Positions 45,858-57,539 of a stretch of 64,000 nt of DNA are shown here, piece by piece (the stretch's first letter is position 1; the number at the start of each line of letters is the position of its first letter). The stretch spans positions 2,513,172-2,577,171 of the forward strand of contig CM046833.1 in NCBI GenBank assembly GCA_025618425.1, read 5' to 3'. The notes beneath the pieces are model-generated. The model had not been told where the DNA came from. It did not search any database and saw only the letters and a program-made list of their open reading frames with translations. The stretch comes from Heliocidaris tuberculata (taxonomy: Eukaryota > Echinodermata > Echinoidea > Camarodonta > Echinometridae). A program made the position numbers and the translations under genes.

Positions 45858-46489
45858 GAAATAATTTGACAATTCAATCTAGAAATTATTTAATTCAAGT
45901 TTAAATAATTATGAAATGATGCATGCATGTATGCAAAGTGCAAACCTGCTTGAATTAGCTCTACTACTTGAAATTATCTGTCCGGATATTGGATATACAT
46001 GTATGCAGATATATGCTGTTGTCTGATTTTAGTTTGAGTTTTTATTACTGTTTTGGTTGTTTTGTTTATTCACTGTTTCACTTGTTTCTTTGTTTTTATT
46101 GCTGTTTAACTTGTTTTGTTGTTGCTCTTTTGTATTTTGCCGTAACTACATGTACATGTATTTGATGTTGATGTTGTTGAATGCTGGAGGATGCCTATTG
46201 TCATGTTGAATTTGGATACCCCCCCGGGGCGACCAGTCAACTATATTGCTGAACACACGTGCGACCAGAAAAACACGCGGAAGGGTAGTTTTTGTCGGTT
46301 AAGACGCATGATGCATTTAGGATGTCAAAAAGGCCAAAACCGTTTCAATACGCGTTTAGGATATTTTTTTCCCCATTTTGCGCGACAAGTCCCTTGTTTA
46401 GCCCTGGGGTAAAATTTTCAAGAAAGCACCCGAAAACACTTGAATAGGGTGTAAATTCGACCAATTAGATTAAACATGTTTAGGGGTTG

Positions 46490-46835
46490 TTTGGAAAACC
46501 TCACTTATACATGTACAAGCTTATCTGAAGATAACCTTGTACTCAGACTAGCTCTTTTATGGGTGAATAGGCTCCAATAGCTATTGTGTGTATCAGCAGG
46601 CCCTTTTCCAGGCTAGATCATTCATACAGGAGAGGAAAATAATTATTTAAAATTTCACTTTCAATTCTGAATCCCCTAATTTGTGGCACAGTAAGAGTGG
46701 AAGAGTCCATGAATCAGGTAATCTAGCAAATTTAAGAAAATTAAATCTTGCTTAGAGCAATTTTGTTGTCTGTTTTTGACTGCTGCAACAGTGAATGTTG
46801 GACACAGTCCCACATAGGCAAGGGCCCATGAGTGG
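46490..46835. repeat. Dispersed repeat F, segment 1, copy F1
   Basis: It contains TACAAGCTTATCTGAAGATA, GGCCCTTTTCCAGGCTAGAT, TCTAGCAAATTTAAG and CTGCTGCAACAGTGAATGTTG. The reverse complement lies at 57085-57420. Confidence 0.85.
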
Positions 46836-46964
46836 GAAAACCTGTGGTTGCACGTGTGTACAGCAATACAGTTGAGTGGCCCTCACTGCCTCAGGGGATA
46901 AGCAACCTGTCTGAACACAAAAAGTTTCACAACATGTGGGAACTCGAACTGGTACCATCTATAC

Positions 46965-47465
46965 TATACTATAGTCATGGATTGTATTTAGGAACAGCAT
47001 TGTATTACCGCACGCGTACATTTAAGCGCCTAAAATGGCTTTCATACGCGTGGGACTACGCGTACATGTATGTTCTCCACAATACTGAAACAAAGAACAC
47101 AGGGTAGGAGATCATAAATGAGGCAAAAAAAACATAAGTAATATCTTAGGAACTGCTCTCTGGTCACCCCCAGTCGTCACTCTGTTGGCCCCAAATTGGG
47201 GTAGGTTGCGTGTCTTTTTCCCATAGGGGGCACACGTTCGGTAATATTACAATACCCTTTTCAACTTAGGGACCAAAACACCACGTCGTTGGGAAGGGGT
47301 TTGCTCGGAAGGGAATATCATATTAGATCTACGTTGTCTTTTTCAAACCACCAATTTCTTTTTCTGTAGGACTTTAAGCATTCATTATGATTTATGTAAG
47401 TTTGACAGATATTCATTTGATATTTTATTTGCTAAATTGTTGATTTTCTGAAAAGTGTTCGATAA
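46965..47465. repeat. Dispersed repeat F, segment 2, copy F1
   Basis: GCGCCTAAAATGGCTTTCAT, CACACGTTCGGTAAT, ACACCACGTCGTTGGGAAGG and AGTTTGACAGATATTCATTTG match the reverse complement of 57540-57925. It ends only about 60 bp inside intron 1 from the exon 1 donor. Confidence 0.85.
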
Positions 47466-47531
47466 TAGGAATTAGGATTCACCTCCATACTTCACAAAAT
47501 CACAAGATTTTTTTTTTTTCCTGAAACTTAC

Positions 47532-48035
47532 ACCATGTTTCTTGGACTCCTCGTTAAGAGCCTTGAGCCACGATGAGGCGAGTTGACCTGGAGACTGCTG
47601 GGAATGCTGTGTAAATAGCCAAGCAACCACAGAGTTCAGCCACTCGTACTGGCCCCCACCATCGATGGTGTCTCGCCCTCCCGACGGTAGCCCGCTGTGT
47701 GCCAAGGAGCTCCCCGCTGAATTAAAGGCACCTCCATGGACATCATCGCTTATTCCTCGTCCTTTCTTGTCCTTCTTGTCGAGTTTCTCATCTTTTTTCT
47801 TGCTATTCTCGTAGATTGTAAATCCAAGGAACACACAAGTGGCCAAAACAAGCCATGCAATGAGCAGAACATCCAAAATATCAATTTTCCCCGTACGTAA
47901 TGCCTCGCTAAAATCCCAAACCGCCATTACCATGCTATCGCACGCAGCAACGACCCGTCCGTTTATATTGCTTGCACTCGCTGTCGACTGGTCTTCGCTC
48001 AGCGACTCAGTAAAAGATGTTTCCTCTTTACCCAT
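47532..48035 (-). CDS. C2CD2L-like: C2CD2/C2CD2L-like protein, exon 1 with start codon and membrane anchor
   Basis: A 504-nt coding stretch of 168 codons in phase 0, ending ...KKHG before donor GTAAGT. The start at 48035 has a purine at -3 and G at +4; an in-frame TAA lies 13-15 nt upstream, so no earlier start is possible in this exon. Layout: residues 1-50 acidic then neutral tail; 53-75 one hydrophobic segment (DVLLIAWLVLATCVFLGFTI); 79-94 Lys/Asp-rich linker; 95-128 Gly/Ser-rich linker; 130-168 start of the SMP domain with WLNSVVAWLF and WLKALNEESKKHG. Human C2CD2L has a short N-terminal ER anchor followed by the pattern WVRALNEQACRNG. The ~50-residue tail before the anchor is longer than I recall for the human protein. 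Retention of intron 1 would add 19 residues and stop. Confidence 0.88.
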
Positions 48036-48260
48036 CGTCTTTTTTGGTTATATACCACCCAGCTGCGATCAAAATGGATGAACCCCAATGTCCGTGACAA
48101 CTTGATAATATAAATGTATCACGAGGGACAGCGTTGCAGAGAAGTGCATTCCAAAGCGATCGGGCGAAAGACGATGCCTTGCGATCCGCACATACCAAAC
48201 CCACTTTTCAACTTTAATACACAGAGTATTGGAAAAGAGATAATACACGTGTCCCCATAG
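48036..48260 (-). promoter_or_regulatory. 5' UTR/promoter-side region of the C2CD2-like gene
   Basis: Directly upstream of the start (minus strand) lie TATATAACC (48047-48055) and moderately CpG-rich sequence (GCGATCGGGCG, GATGCCTTGCGATCCG in plus view). The TATA-like word is too near the ATG to set the start of a normal UTR. The transcription start cannot be placed. Confidence 0.35.
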
Positions 48261-48879
48261 CTAGACTGGTAACACACTTCAGCACTATGGGCTCAATTCT
48301 TCGTGGCTAATGCTGCACTAATCCAGTTTCATGTTGAGTGACATCATTCAACATTGTCATCCCAAAACTCGCAGAGGGAGACAAACAGAAAACACAGGCC
48401 TTGTGAAATCAGTAAACGGTGGGTTACCTCAATGGGGCAGGGCTATTATTTCTGTGAGTTAGGGAAAGTGTTATTATAGTGGGAAGCAGAGAAAAGAAGC
48501 CTGAATTTAATCAAAAATACTACTATTGGCCTAGAAAGGCAGTTTGTTAAGTCTATCCCTAAAAGGCTTGTCGTTCAAATAAAGAAAACTGGTTGCAAAA
48601 TAAAAATCAGAACGACTGGCGTATATGCTAGGGGCAAGGGTTCTGTTTGCCCCCCCCCCCCAAGAAAAAAAGTAAGTGACTTTTCATTAAAGTGAGGATC
48701 TGATATTGCATGGTAAATAATCATCAAACGGCTCTTAAAACATCATGTCTTTTGAACATGTTCTCAAAATTGTTCTGATTGGTAGCATACCAGATATTCA
48801 AAGTGCAGTTTATAGCCAAACTTTAAAAAATGAAGAGATCCCAGGGCAAAAGGGGTACACCTAAGTTTATTAGGTAAAC
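48261..48879. other. Intergenic DNA upstream of the C2CD2-like gene
   Basis: No ORF or family match. A C11 run lies at about 48651-48661. Confidence 0.5.
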
Positions 48880-49580
48880 CCAATAGACAAAGTTGAACAA
48901 CTCACCAATTATTTTCTTTATCTTCATAATTCAAATTTTAGATTTGTGTCCAAAATATAATTTCCCCATGACTTGAACGAACAGTTTTTTGTTTTTTTTT
49001 TTGTATTTTTTTGTTGTGTGTGTGTTTTATTTTTGTGTGTGTTTTTTTTTAATGTGATGACTTGAACCAACTTATGTTCTATAGTATTATTGTTTGGCAT
49101 GTATACACCAATAATTAACCAATTAAATCATTTTCTGTAAAAATCATGAAAATATTAATATTTGATACAATATACATTTTAAAAATGAGAAAGTGTTATA
49201 TTTTGAAAAAAAAATGTCAATATTTTGAAGTTCGTGAAATATTTTGTAAAGGTTTATTCATGCAAAAACATATATACTAATATAATTCGGTTCAAGTTGT
49301 GTGAAAATATTCTCGGACAAAAACTGAGATTTTTTTATTATGAATATAAACAAAATAATTGGTGAGTTGTGTACCAATGATATCACAAACCCATGACTGA
49401 GTTTCCAATTTGTCTATATAAAGATTTTTATTGTTTCTCTAGTTTTTCATGCCACTAAAACTGTCATAATTTTCTTATTAATTGTCCGATTTTCCTCAAA
49501 CTTTTTTTTTTTATCTGCATGTCTTATTTTTTCTGCTTCTATCAAAACCAATTTATTTATGGACCAGACTTTCCCTTTAA
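48880..49580. mobile_element. Foldback element remnant
   Basis: AATAGACAAAGTTGAACAAC-TCACCAATTATTTT at 48881 pairs with AAAATAATTGGTGAGTTGTG (49350) and AATTTGTCTATA (about 49408). The right arm continues to GGACCAGACTTTCCCTTTAA, an A-like terminus. The outer left arm is reduced. Confidence 0.65.
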
Positions 49581-50284
49581 CCGCCCCCCCCCCGAATAAT
49601 ATTAAAAGAAAATCACAGATGTATGCTAGCGATCTTGATTATACGGGCAATTTTCGCAAGGAGAGGCTGTTGCCTTTTGCCTGAATATCGTAGTGAAAAT
49701 CTACAAAACTAACATAATTATCCGGGAACCTCGCTGCCCAAATTATGTGTATGGAAGTGCTCGAATATTAAGTGGTGGTTGCTCGAATATCGGAGCTTTA
49801 ACAATCCTGTGGGGGAGGGGCTGGGGCTGGGGGCCGCTAGGGGTGACATGTTCTTCCAGTGCCTTCCTGCTCGGTCGCTTCCTCCCTTTGCAGAATTTCA
49901 GAAATCTTCCGAGGTCCATCACCCATACTACTTTGACGTTCGACTCCCTCCCCGAAATTAGGGCCGTTTCCGGGACATGAACGAATCAGCAGCCCCCTTC
50001 GAAGCTTATATAGGTTTTTATCTGACCAAGGCCAAATAAAATAAATTCCTCTTTTCTCATCCTCTTCTTCTTCCCTTTTCGGGCCGCCTTCTATTTGATA
50101 TTTTTGTTTAAAGGGCCTATTCAAAGAAAATCACAAATACTGCAAATAATGTATCACTACAAACTGGGAAGCTTACAGATGCCAATTGGCATGATTGTAT
50201 AAGTTTTACGTCAATTGATGATTAAAAAATAACACAAATAAAAGCATTTCTCAGCATCTCGGATATCCGAGCGATTCGCCAGAA
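49581..50284. other. Intergenic DNA, GC-richer patch, no gene
   Basis: Overlapping frames at 49693-49980 and 49837-50124 (both strands) share the patch but have no domain. TCTTCTTCTTCCC-like purine/pyrimidine runs are present. Confidence 0.5.
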
Positions 50285-51402
50285 ATGTAGCGATGTCGTC
50301 ACACCGTACTGGTGACCAATCCTGCCTAAGCAGACGAATGCAAATAATGCTCAAATTATAAAGAGTTAAGTGCATTTAAACATGACCGTATTTCACATCA
50401 TTCTAAAAGGGGAGTGAAACCAATTCTGATAACTAAATATCTGTTGTTTGTATAGGATAAGGATCAATGATCAATCCAAGAAACCACACTTTCAAATTGA
50501 AATGCCCGCCGAATAATACAGGCGAGTAGCCAGGGGGCGGTTGAGCGGTCGCCTCCCCCCCCCCCAAAAAAAAAAGCGAAAGCGAAAAAGCGGGAGGAAG
50601 TGAGAAAGAAAAAAGCCTAAAAAGGCGCTACGAGTCGTTATCTTTCTCTCAAAATTTGCTTTCGTCATTTAGACTGACGAAAGCGAAAAAGCGGGAGGAA
50701 GTGAGAAAGAAAAAAGCCTAAAAAGGCGCTACGAGTCGTTATCTTTCTCTCAAAATTTGCTAAAACGTCAAAAGTTTTTGCGCTTCGCTCAGGAAGGGGG
50801 AACCCCCCCCCCCTCCCTGCACCCACCCCTGTTTCATACAGTATTGCGTCCAAATAATTAAAGAGCAGTCAGGGCGTCGAACTATAACTTTCCGCCTAAA
50901 AAATGTTTGCTACGAGCCGTTATTTCTCTATTTGCTATAAAACGTCAGAGCGGGGGTGGGGGGGGGGGCTCATAGGGGAAACTCCCCCTCCCTGTACCCA
51001 TGAATTTCTCATGCTTCCCGTGCTCTCAACCGCCCCCCCCCCCCAAAAAAAATGAAATCCTGGCTACGCGGTTGGAATGATAGCATGGACGGGATACATG
51101 CCCTCTTGAAACGCCGCATTGCATGCAGCTGAAAACACAATGGCGTCTTATTTCGTTTACGAGCAACTGCTCCCTTTATGTTTTTTAACGCTGTATTTCA
51201 TTATTTCATCAAAAATAATACCCTACACGAAGTTTAGAGCGAGGCAACAGATTAACATTTAGACTGACGCTAGTGAAGTAAGAGGAATAAATGAAGAGGA
51301 GATGACAAAACAGGCACTGAAAAGTGTAAGATTGTTATGGGACATCGTCTGCTTAGGCAGGATTGGTCCCTGGCGTGACGTCACATATCTCCGCAGCGTT
51401 CA
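50285..51402. mobile_element. Element Q: ~1.1 kb with inverted CAATCCTGCCTAAGCAGACGA ends
   Basis: ACCAATCCTGCCTAAGCAGA at about 50316 is answered by TCTGCTTAGGCAGGATTGGT at 51349. GTCGTCACACCGTACTGG and its counterpart CTGGCGTGACGTCAC lie outside these. The interior contains CCGCCCCCCC-type runs, an 84-bp block duplicated in tandem and TAGCCAGG/CCTGGCTA motifs. Nested poly-C elements may be present. Confidence 0.65.
50576..50763. repeat. Tandem duplication (about 84 bp blocks, about 104 bp apart)
   Basis: GCGAAAAAGCGGGAGGAAGT...CTACGAGTCGTTATCTTTCTC is present twice, at about 50576-50661 and 50680-50763, nearly identical. This implies a recent duplication. Confidence 0.93.
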
Positions 51403-51609
51403 AAGAGCTGTTCAGGTGCTAGTGGCCATTAGCGGGGCTGTAGTTTACCACTTTATAATTGGTAAATAATCATTATTTCAAATGTTTCCTTGTGTTGAAT
51501 TTGGATAACTTTGGTTAATCTAAGCTTCACCTATAATAAGAATTAAATTAATATCTAAAATCAATAGAGTTCCATAGTATGAAACTGAGAACATTATTTT
51601 AAATGAGGT

Positions 51610-51665
51610 GACATAATAAAATAATACAAATTGAAATTCAAATTCAAATTCAAATTTATTGATAT
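51610..51665 (-). mobile_element. Probable 3' tail of a minus-strand retroelement, (AAATTC)n
   Basis: AAATTCAAATTCAAATTCAA followed by TTTATTGATATAAAATCCTG. On the minus strand this reads as an AATAAA-like signal plus (GAATTT)n tail. Confidence 0.45.
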
Positions 51666-51765
51666 AAAATCCTGACATACTAGGATTATATCATCAAAAC
51701 AAAACAAAGCAAAATACGTGTATTATGAATATGATGCAATAGGGGTGGCGGATTGTTTTTTCAAG

Positions 51766-51877
51766 GGGGGGGGGGGGGGCTCCAGCAAAAAAGCGCACTC
51801 AGGGTTCTTGTTAATAGCCGGTAACCGGCTATTTTTTCCGGCTGTAACGCCGATCGTAACCGGCTGTGGCCTCACAA

Positions 51878-51909
<32 letters not shown>

Positions 51910-52439
51910 AAGACCTATTATATAAAATCAGTCTCGATTCAATTCAACAAGTCGCTATCTCAAATTTCAGTTTACACAAGCTTCACAGCGGTGTTGTGAA
52001 AGCGGTCGTAAAGAAACGGGAAGAAACAGCTCTAAACACAGCCAATGAGCGAGAGATCGAGAAAGCAAGAAGAAACAAAACTAAACTGACTCGACGAGGG
52101 CTAGCGCGCTAGCGCGCGTGCGGAATAAGCATAAGTCGGGGTTGCGGGTAATACACGATGCTGGGCTTAAAAAAGCCCAAAACAAATGAAGAGTCATATA
52201 TCACCAAAACTGACAATAATCTAGGGGGCTAAGGTCCTGTTTATATGATCAAAGAGAATTCATTTACTGTTTTGTAAGTCTAAATGCTACGACATATTTT
52301 TACAAATTAATTTTGATGTTAAAATCAACAGCCTAACTTGCGTATACATACAACCCACAAACAGGTTCATGCCGTGACACAAACCCGGCACAATTAAACC
52401 ACGGTGGCAGCTTTACTCTCAATGAGGGCTACCCAAAAT
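51766..52439. other. Poly-G, AACCGGCT repeats and A-run; intergenic
   Basis: A G12 run near 51765; AGCCGGTAACCGGCT palindrome and GTAACCGGCTGTGG near 51817-51868; A20 plus (TA)n at 51878-51908. GCGCACTCAGGGTTCTTG near 51792 is inverted at about 53962-53980 (GCAAGAACCCTGCGCAC). No gene. Confidence 0.55.
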
Positions 52440-53310
52440 TCAAGTCCATTGACCAAGCAAGGAGTTATCACTGGACCAAGCAAGGCTTCGAGACGTAACG
52501 CTTGTCAAAGTAAAGATTTGTGATCGTATTATTAATCACCATCAAAATGAAAGAAAACATCACAAAACACACAATAACAATACAGATAAAGGCAAACTGA
52601 TACCTTGCTTTAGAAAATATTCCTAGCTAAATCCAAGAACTATCACAGAAGTTTCATGTTTGAAGAGATTATGGCGCAAGGTTTTTCAACAAAATAATCG
52701 ATCCCAAAACGTATGAAGTTTCCCCCATTTCATACCCATGCAGAGTTAGGTTCGCTCCATAGGTTCGCTCCCCCTGCTCCAGCGGCCCGGGCCCAGAGAG
52801 TTTGCACATTCTGCTAAAATGAGAGAATAGTCTCTGCACATGGCTTCTGCATAAATTAATTTGCATACTAGCTCAACCAATGCGCATTGGTTAGTATGCA
52901 AATTAATTTATGCAATAGCTATGTGCAGAGACGTTTCTCTCATTTTAGCAGAACTTGCAAACTTGCTGGGCCGCTGGAGCAGGGGAGCAAACCTACCTCT
53001 GCATGGGTATGAAATGAGGGAAACTTCAAATGTTTTGGGATCAATTATTTTGTTGAAAAACCTTGCGCTATAGCTCTTCAAACATGAAACTTCTGTGATA
53101 GTTCTTGGATTCATCTACAAATATTTTCTTAAGCAAGGTATCAGTTTGCCTTTATCTGTATTGTTAATGTGTGTTTTGTGATGTTTTCTTTCACTTTGAT
53201 AGTGATTAAGATACGATCACGAATCTGTACCGTATCTGTACTTTGATAAGGGCTTGTCACGTCTTTGGAGCAAGCCTTATTTTGGTCAACGACTCAGATT
53301 CGAAGAGTTC
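52440..53310. repeat. Large imperfect palindrome, arms about 430 bp
   Basis: The centre lies near 52880 (ACCAATGCGCATTGGT, 52875-52890). Matching pairs run outward: AAATTAATTTGCATACTA / TAGTATGCAAATTAATTT; CATTCTGCTAAAATGAGAGA / TCTCATTTTAGCAGAA; GAAGTTTCATGTTTGAAGAG / CTCTTCAAACATGAAACTTC; AAACATCACAAAACACAC / GTGTGTTTTGTGATGTTT; GATCGTATTATTAATCACC / AGTGATTAAGATACGATC. Mirror frames on both strands are a by-product. No gene. Confidence 0.9.
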
Positions 53311-54095
53311 CCCGACTTTGAAAATGAGTTAAAAAACAGGAAACAACCAATTAAAGTACAATTTTGTTTTACACTTTTCTAAATCATTTCTTTATGCTTT
53401 TGCCTCTAGATTTTGCCGTTTTGATAAGAACATGACTTGAATTTATCATGATTTTTTTTATTTATTTTTTTGCTCAGGGGGTCGAAAGTTGGGGGTGCGT
53501 TTAATTTAACGACAGCGGTTTATACGTTATTTACGGTAATCCTAGCCTTTTTGTAACGCTGCAGTGTGGTAAATTTGATCATAATCATGAGAGTTCATTG
53601 TGTTCATTCACTTGTGCAAATCATATGACTGTAGGATATCAAGAATAGCTGCAGATATTAAAAAAAATCATGCATTCACTTTCTGAACAACATGGATTTT
53701 AAATAAAATAACACCAATGTCATCTGAGCTGGCATTTTAAACCTGTTTAGTGTTGCCTTGTTCTTTATTTAAAAGAAGTAATTTCCTTGTACATGTAGGG
53801 TTTGGAAGATTGGAAGAATGGACGATTTTACCTTATCAATTCTTGCAAAAGATAGGGGCGCTGCCCCTGGACCCCGCTGGGGGCTTCACTGCCCCAGACC
53901 CCTGTTGCTTTTTTGGAGTAACCGCCTGTGAATGATAAATTACCTGCTATCAGAAAAATTAGCAAGAACCCTGCGCACTTGTGAGGGAAAATGGGGCACC
54001 TAACGGGTGAATATAAGGCGAAAAAGATAACATTTTGCGACATTCTTATTACCCTTAACTAAATTAATATATAATCAAGCATTTTCTTCATTTTA
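53311..54095. other. Intergenic DNA, no gene
   Basis: 53850-53990 carries the inverted partner of 51766-51870. The frame at 53750-53935 is not supported. Confidence 0.5.
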
Positions 54096-54683
54096 ACCCC
54101 GGGGGGGGGGGGGGATACTCAGTATATAGTGTGCGGTGGGTATGTGCCGCGGAGAAGAACCCCATTTTTACACTCAAATTTCCGTTCCGAAGAATACTAT
54201 TTTTTTCTTGTTGAGAAAAAGAAGAGAGAAAACCGTTCCAAAGCACCGTTTTGTTTTTTGTTTTTTCATTCCGTCGTTCCGGCCGTTCCATTCCCCCGTT
54301 GAAAATTGAACTAGTTCCAATTAAGGCATGTAGTTTTATTCACCCCCCCCCCCCCCAAAAAAGTAGAAATAAATAAATTAATTAATTGATAAATAAATAA
54401 CATAAATAAATAAATAAAAATAAAAGCAAAACAAACCAAACAAAAACATAGTTCCGATGATCCTTGTATTTCAATAACAATCTGTACACTTCCATAGCAT
54501 CATAATTATAATTTAATCCACTTCCAAAGACCACCCTTTTTCGCAAATGTTAGTAGTTCCGAAAACCATCCTTTTCATGATACGCTAATTCGTTCCGAAG
54601 CCCCCCCCCCCTTTTTTTTTTTTGTCTTGCCAGTGGCACATACCCATCACTTTTGGGGTCGAGTGCTCCCCCCCCCCCTCGGG
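54096..54683. mobile_element. Poly-G/poly-C-ended element, copy G2
   Basis: The left AACCCCGGGGGGG...GATACTCAGTATATAGTG then GTGGGTATGTGCCGCGG pairs with the right GTGGCACATACCCATCAC, GGTCGAGTGCTCCCCCCCCC, TCGGGC. The same end words occur in G1 (GCGGCACATACCCGTC, TTGAGTGCTGCCCC). The interior has repeated GTTCCGAAG/CCGTTCC words (54180-54300, 54540-54600). Confidence 0.75.
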
Positions 54684-55279
54684 CATTTTCATTGTGCTTC
54701 TGGACACTGCTTCAGCTTCCCCGGCCCCAATTAGCAGTTTCCTGTCATGGTCTAATGATTCATGTGCGAGCGAGCGAAGAGAGCAAATATTTTCAAACTT
54801 TTTTCTAATGATAAAATCCTTGGATTGTGCATCATTTACAGTGATATAATGAAAATGAAAACAACAAATTCACTTCGGGGTAATGTTGAATGACCTTTAA
54901 TTTGTACATTAACCCTGTTGTTTTTTTTTTCTTTAAGATTACATCGATATCAACACACTATTATGTTTGATTTCATTACTATAAGAACGAGCGAGCGTAT
55001 AGCGAGCAAGTATTGGGGGAAATTTTCAGAAAATATCGCCCTTATATACTTGGTGTAAATCATGGGCACCACATTCGAGCGAGAGGAATGAGAAACACTT
55101 TGCTTTGAGGGTGGGCAATGAGCCCCTAGCTCGCGGCCTTCAGCCCCACTGCCTTACATTATGTCCGTACATTGTATTTGAGTAATATGGGTACCTGTTG
55201 CTACAATATACCCCCCCCCCCCCCCCCACCGATTCTTTGAAGCTTCGTAGCTTTGAAGTTTCGTAAGAAACAGTCAGGG
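54684..55279. other. Intergenic DNA, GAGCGAGCG motifs and a C20 run
   Basis: GCGAGCGAGCGAAGAG...AAATATTTTC (54767) and GAGCGAGCGTATAGCGAGC...AAATTTTCAG (54987) are two related units about 220 bp apart. A poly-C run lies at about 55211-55227. No gene. Confidence 0.55.
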
Positions 55280-55600
55280 TAAAAGTGAGCACTTATCAGA
55301 AGAGGAAAGGGCGCTTCTCAGAGGTGGAAAGGGGCACTTATCAGAAGGGGAAAAGGCACTTATATAGAAAGAAAAAGGGGCACCTATTTGAAGTAAAGTC
55401 GCAGTTAACAGAAGGAGAAAAGTGCACTTGTTATAGAGAGATAAGGAGGAAACTATCAGATTTGAAAAGGGGCACTTATCAAAAGGGAAAAGGCACTTAT
55501 TAGAAAGGAAAAGGGACACTTTTAGTAGTAAAAAGGGCACTTATCAGAGAGAAAGGGGAATTTTGCAGAAATGAAAAGGGCACTTTTGGGGTACTTGAAA
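55280..55600. repeat. Degenerate minisatellite of GGCACTTATCAGAA units (about 22 bp)
   Basis: About fourteen variants of AAAAGGGGCACTTATCAGAA in direct order. The frame across it (MSTYQKRKGRF...) is a by-product. Confidence 0.93.
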
Positions 55601-57084
55601 GAGTGGGGGCTGGGGCTCTGTGCCCCCCCCCCCGGCCCCCTTGGAGCGCCGCCTCTGTGATGAAATGTCACCATGATTTAAAGCCTCTGTATTGTATAAT
55701 GAAATAATGAATTCAATTGTGTTGGGATCAGCCCACTAGTATTTTTGTGTACAGAAAAGTAGAACGTGGAACCCTCTTCTCATATTTTCGGAAAATGCGG
55801 ACGCCGACAAACCAGGAATCTACTACTACTACTAGTAGTATCCCTAGAAAGTCATCCCTAGAAAGATATTGGAGTAACAATCCAATCAAGTTTGAACAAT
55901 ACCTGAGATGGGATGGAGTAGTAAAGAGCAGGCGCGCCGGAAGCAGTTTGGGATTGGGGGGGGGGGGGCAAACATTCAAGGGCCAAGGGGGCTCATCTTT
56001 CAAGGGCTCATGTCTTCTCACCCCTAAAAAAAAACACACACTTTCCCACCCTCTCACAACAATACAGACGCACGTACACACCTTTCAGAATATTTCGCTA
56101 TTAATCACGTCTATTAATACAAAACCTCCACTACGTTAAAGTTAAAAGTTTGAATGCTTTATCTGTCTTCAGTGATCTCCATGCACGAAAAATGAATACA
56201 AAGGCTTACAATTACGTAATAAAGCAATCAAGCTTTTAATATACACACGATTTTTACTCCTTTACTACTGATTTTTTTTTTTTTAATGGGAGCTCTAGGG
56301 GGCGAAAATGCATTCCCCCTCCCCCCCACTTCCGGCGCCTATGGTAAAAAGGGACAAATAAGCTTAGTTTCCAGTCTCTGTACCCAAGTATACCAAGTAA
56401 GTAAGTAGTACTACTATAGTACTTGTTTAGTCCTCACCCCCCCCCCCCCCCCCCCCCGGCCCGCAATGTTTGCATAGGGCGCCCTCTCTTGTTCTACATA
56501 CAGGGTTTGGTTTAATTAATGGCCGTATTATTATGACTGGATAGTTGAGCAAGACGACTGAGAGACTTGGGTAATAATTCTTATGGTTTAACATTTCTGT
56601 TCTGTTTTTGGCATGTATTTTTTTCTATGAATTTAAAGAATGAATGTGCCTTTATTTTGAAATGTTATTCTTCCAGCCCTGTCAATTTTAAATCGGTTTT
56701 AAGACGGGCGCGAGTAAAAATTTGTCCTGCTTTGTTTGGCTTGGCATCCGACTCTAGCTCTGAATGAGTCTCGCCGAGGTCGAGGCAGGGCAATCGCGGA
56801 GCAAGGGCCCAGAGCTACATTGTAGATTAGGCCAGCGCTAGCGCGCGACTGGCAAAACAAGGACCAAGCCCGGCCAAGGACAGCTACATGTAAACCACCT
56901 CTCATGCACGAGGTTATCTGGGATAACCCACCAGTATTTTGATCCTTATTAAATTTTGCAGATACCATTCCATTAAATTACGGAGGAATAATTGACATGA
57001 TTAAATAATACTTGATAGATGAATTGTCATTTGAAAACACACCACATAGATCTAGATCTAGATTCTAGTGTTCCACTCATAGTC
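55601..57084. other. Intergenic DNA with several G/C homopolymers, no supported gene
   Basis: Runs: C at about 55623-55633, G at 55957-55967, C22 at 56437-56458. The frames 55717-56139 (+) and 56081-55728 (-) overlap on opposite strands and are low-complexity. ACTACTACTACTAGTAGTA palindrome near 55830. Confidence 0.5.
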
Positions 57085-57420
57085 ATAGGCCCTTGCCTAT
57101 GTGGGACTATGTCCAACATTCACTGTTGCAGCAGTCAAAAACAGACAACAAAATTGCTCTAAGCAAGATTTAATTTACATAAATTTGCTAGATTACCTGA
57201 TTCAGGGACTCTTCAACTCTTAATTACTGTGCCACAAATTTGAGGATTCAGAATTGAAAGTGAAATTTTAAATAATTATTTTCCTCTCATGTATGAATGA
57301 TCTAGCCTGGAAAAAGGCCTGCTGATACACACAAAAGCTATTGAAGCCTGTTGACCCGTAAAAGCTAGTCTGGAGTATAAGGTTATCTTAAGATAAGCTT
57401 GTACATGTATATGTATAAGT
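57085..57420. repeat. Dispersed repeat F, segment 1, copy F2 (inverted relative to F1)
   Basis: TAGGCCCTTGCCTATGTGGG, CAACATTCACTGTTGCAGCA and AAAAACAGACAACAAAATTG form the reverse complement of 46490-46835, with scattered differences. Confidence 0.88.
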
Positions 57421-57539
57421 AGTAGCACTACGATCGCGCACACGGAAAATCAGGACTTTTACGTGTGCGCGATAGGGACCAAATTTTTAATGACCAAATT
57501 TTTTAGTGGGAAATGTCGGCGCTCGCGGTGATCAGGAAA

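Larger units (their letters stand above)
17828..47531 (-). other. Intron 1 of the C2CD2-like gene (29,704 bp)
   Basis: The donor is GTAAGT (47531..47526, minus strand) and the acceptor CAG (17830..17828). Long first introns commonly hold enhancers, but no conserved element can be judged from one sequence. The visible content is MITEs, microsatellites and retroelement tails, listed separately. Confidence 0.8.

Noticed and set aside
47472..47531. Extension of exon 1 ORF by 19 codons
   Set aside because: It lies beyond a strong GTAAGT donor, and exon 2 continues the family homology directly from the donor. It would be coding only if the intron were retained.
52669..53114. Mirror ORFs on both strands with similar proteins
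   Set aside because: They result from the large palindrome, which makes each strand read alike.
55274..55540. ORFs over GGCACTTATCAGAA repeats
   Set aside because: A degenerate minisatellite translated in frame.
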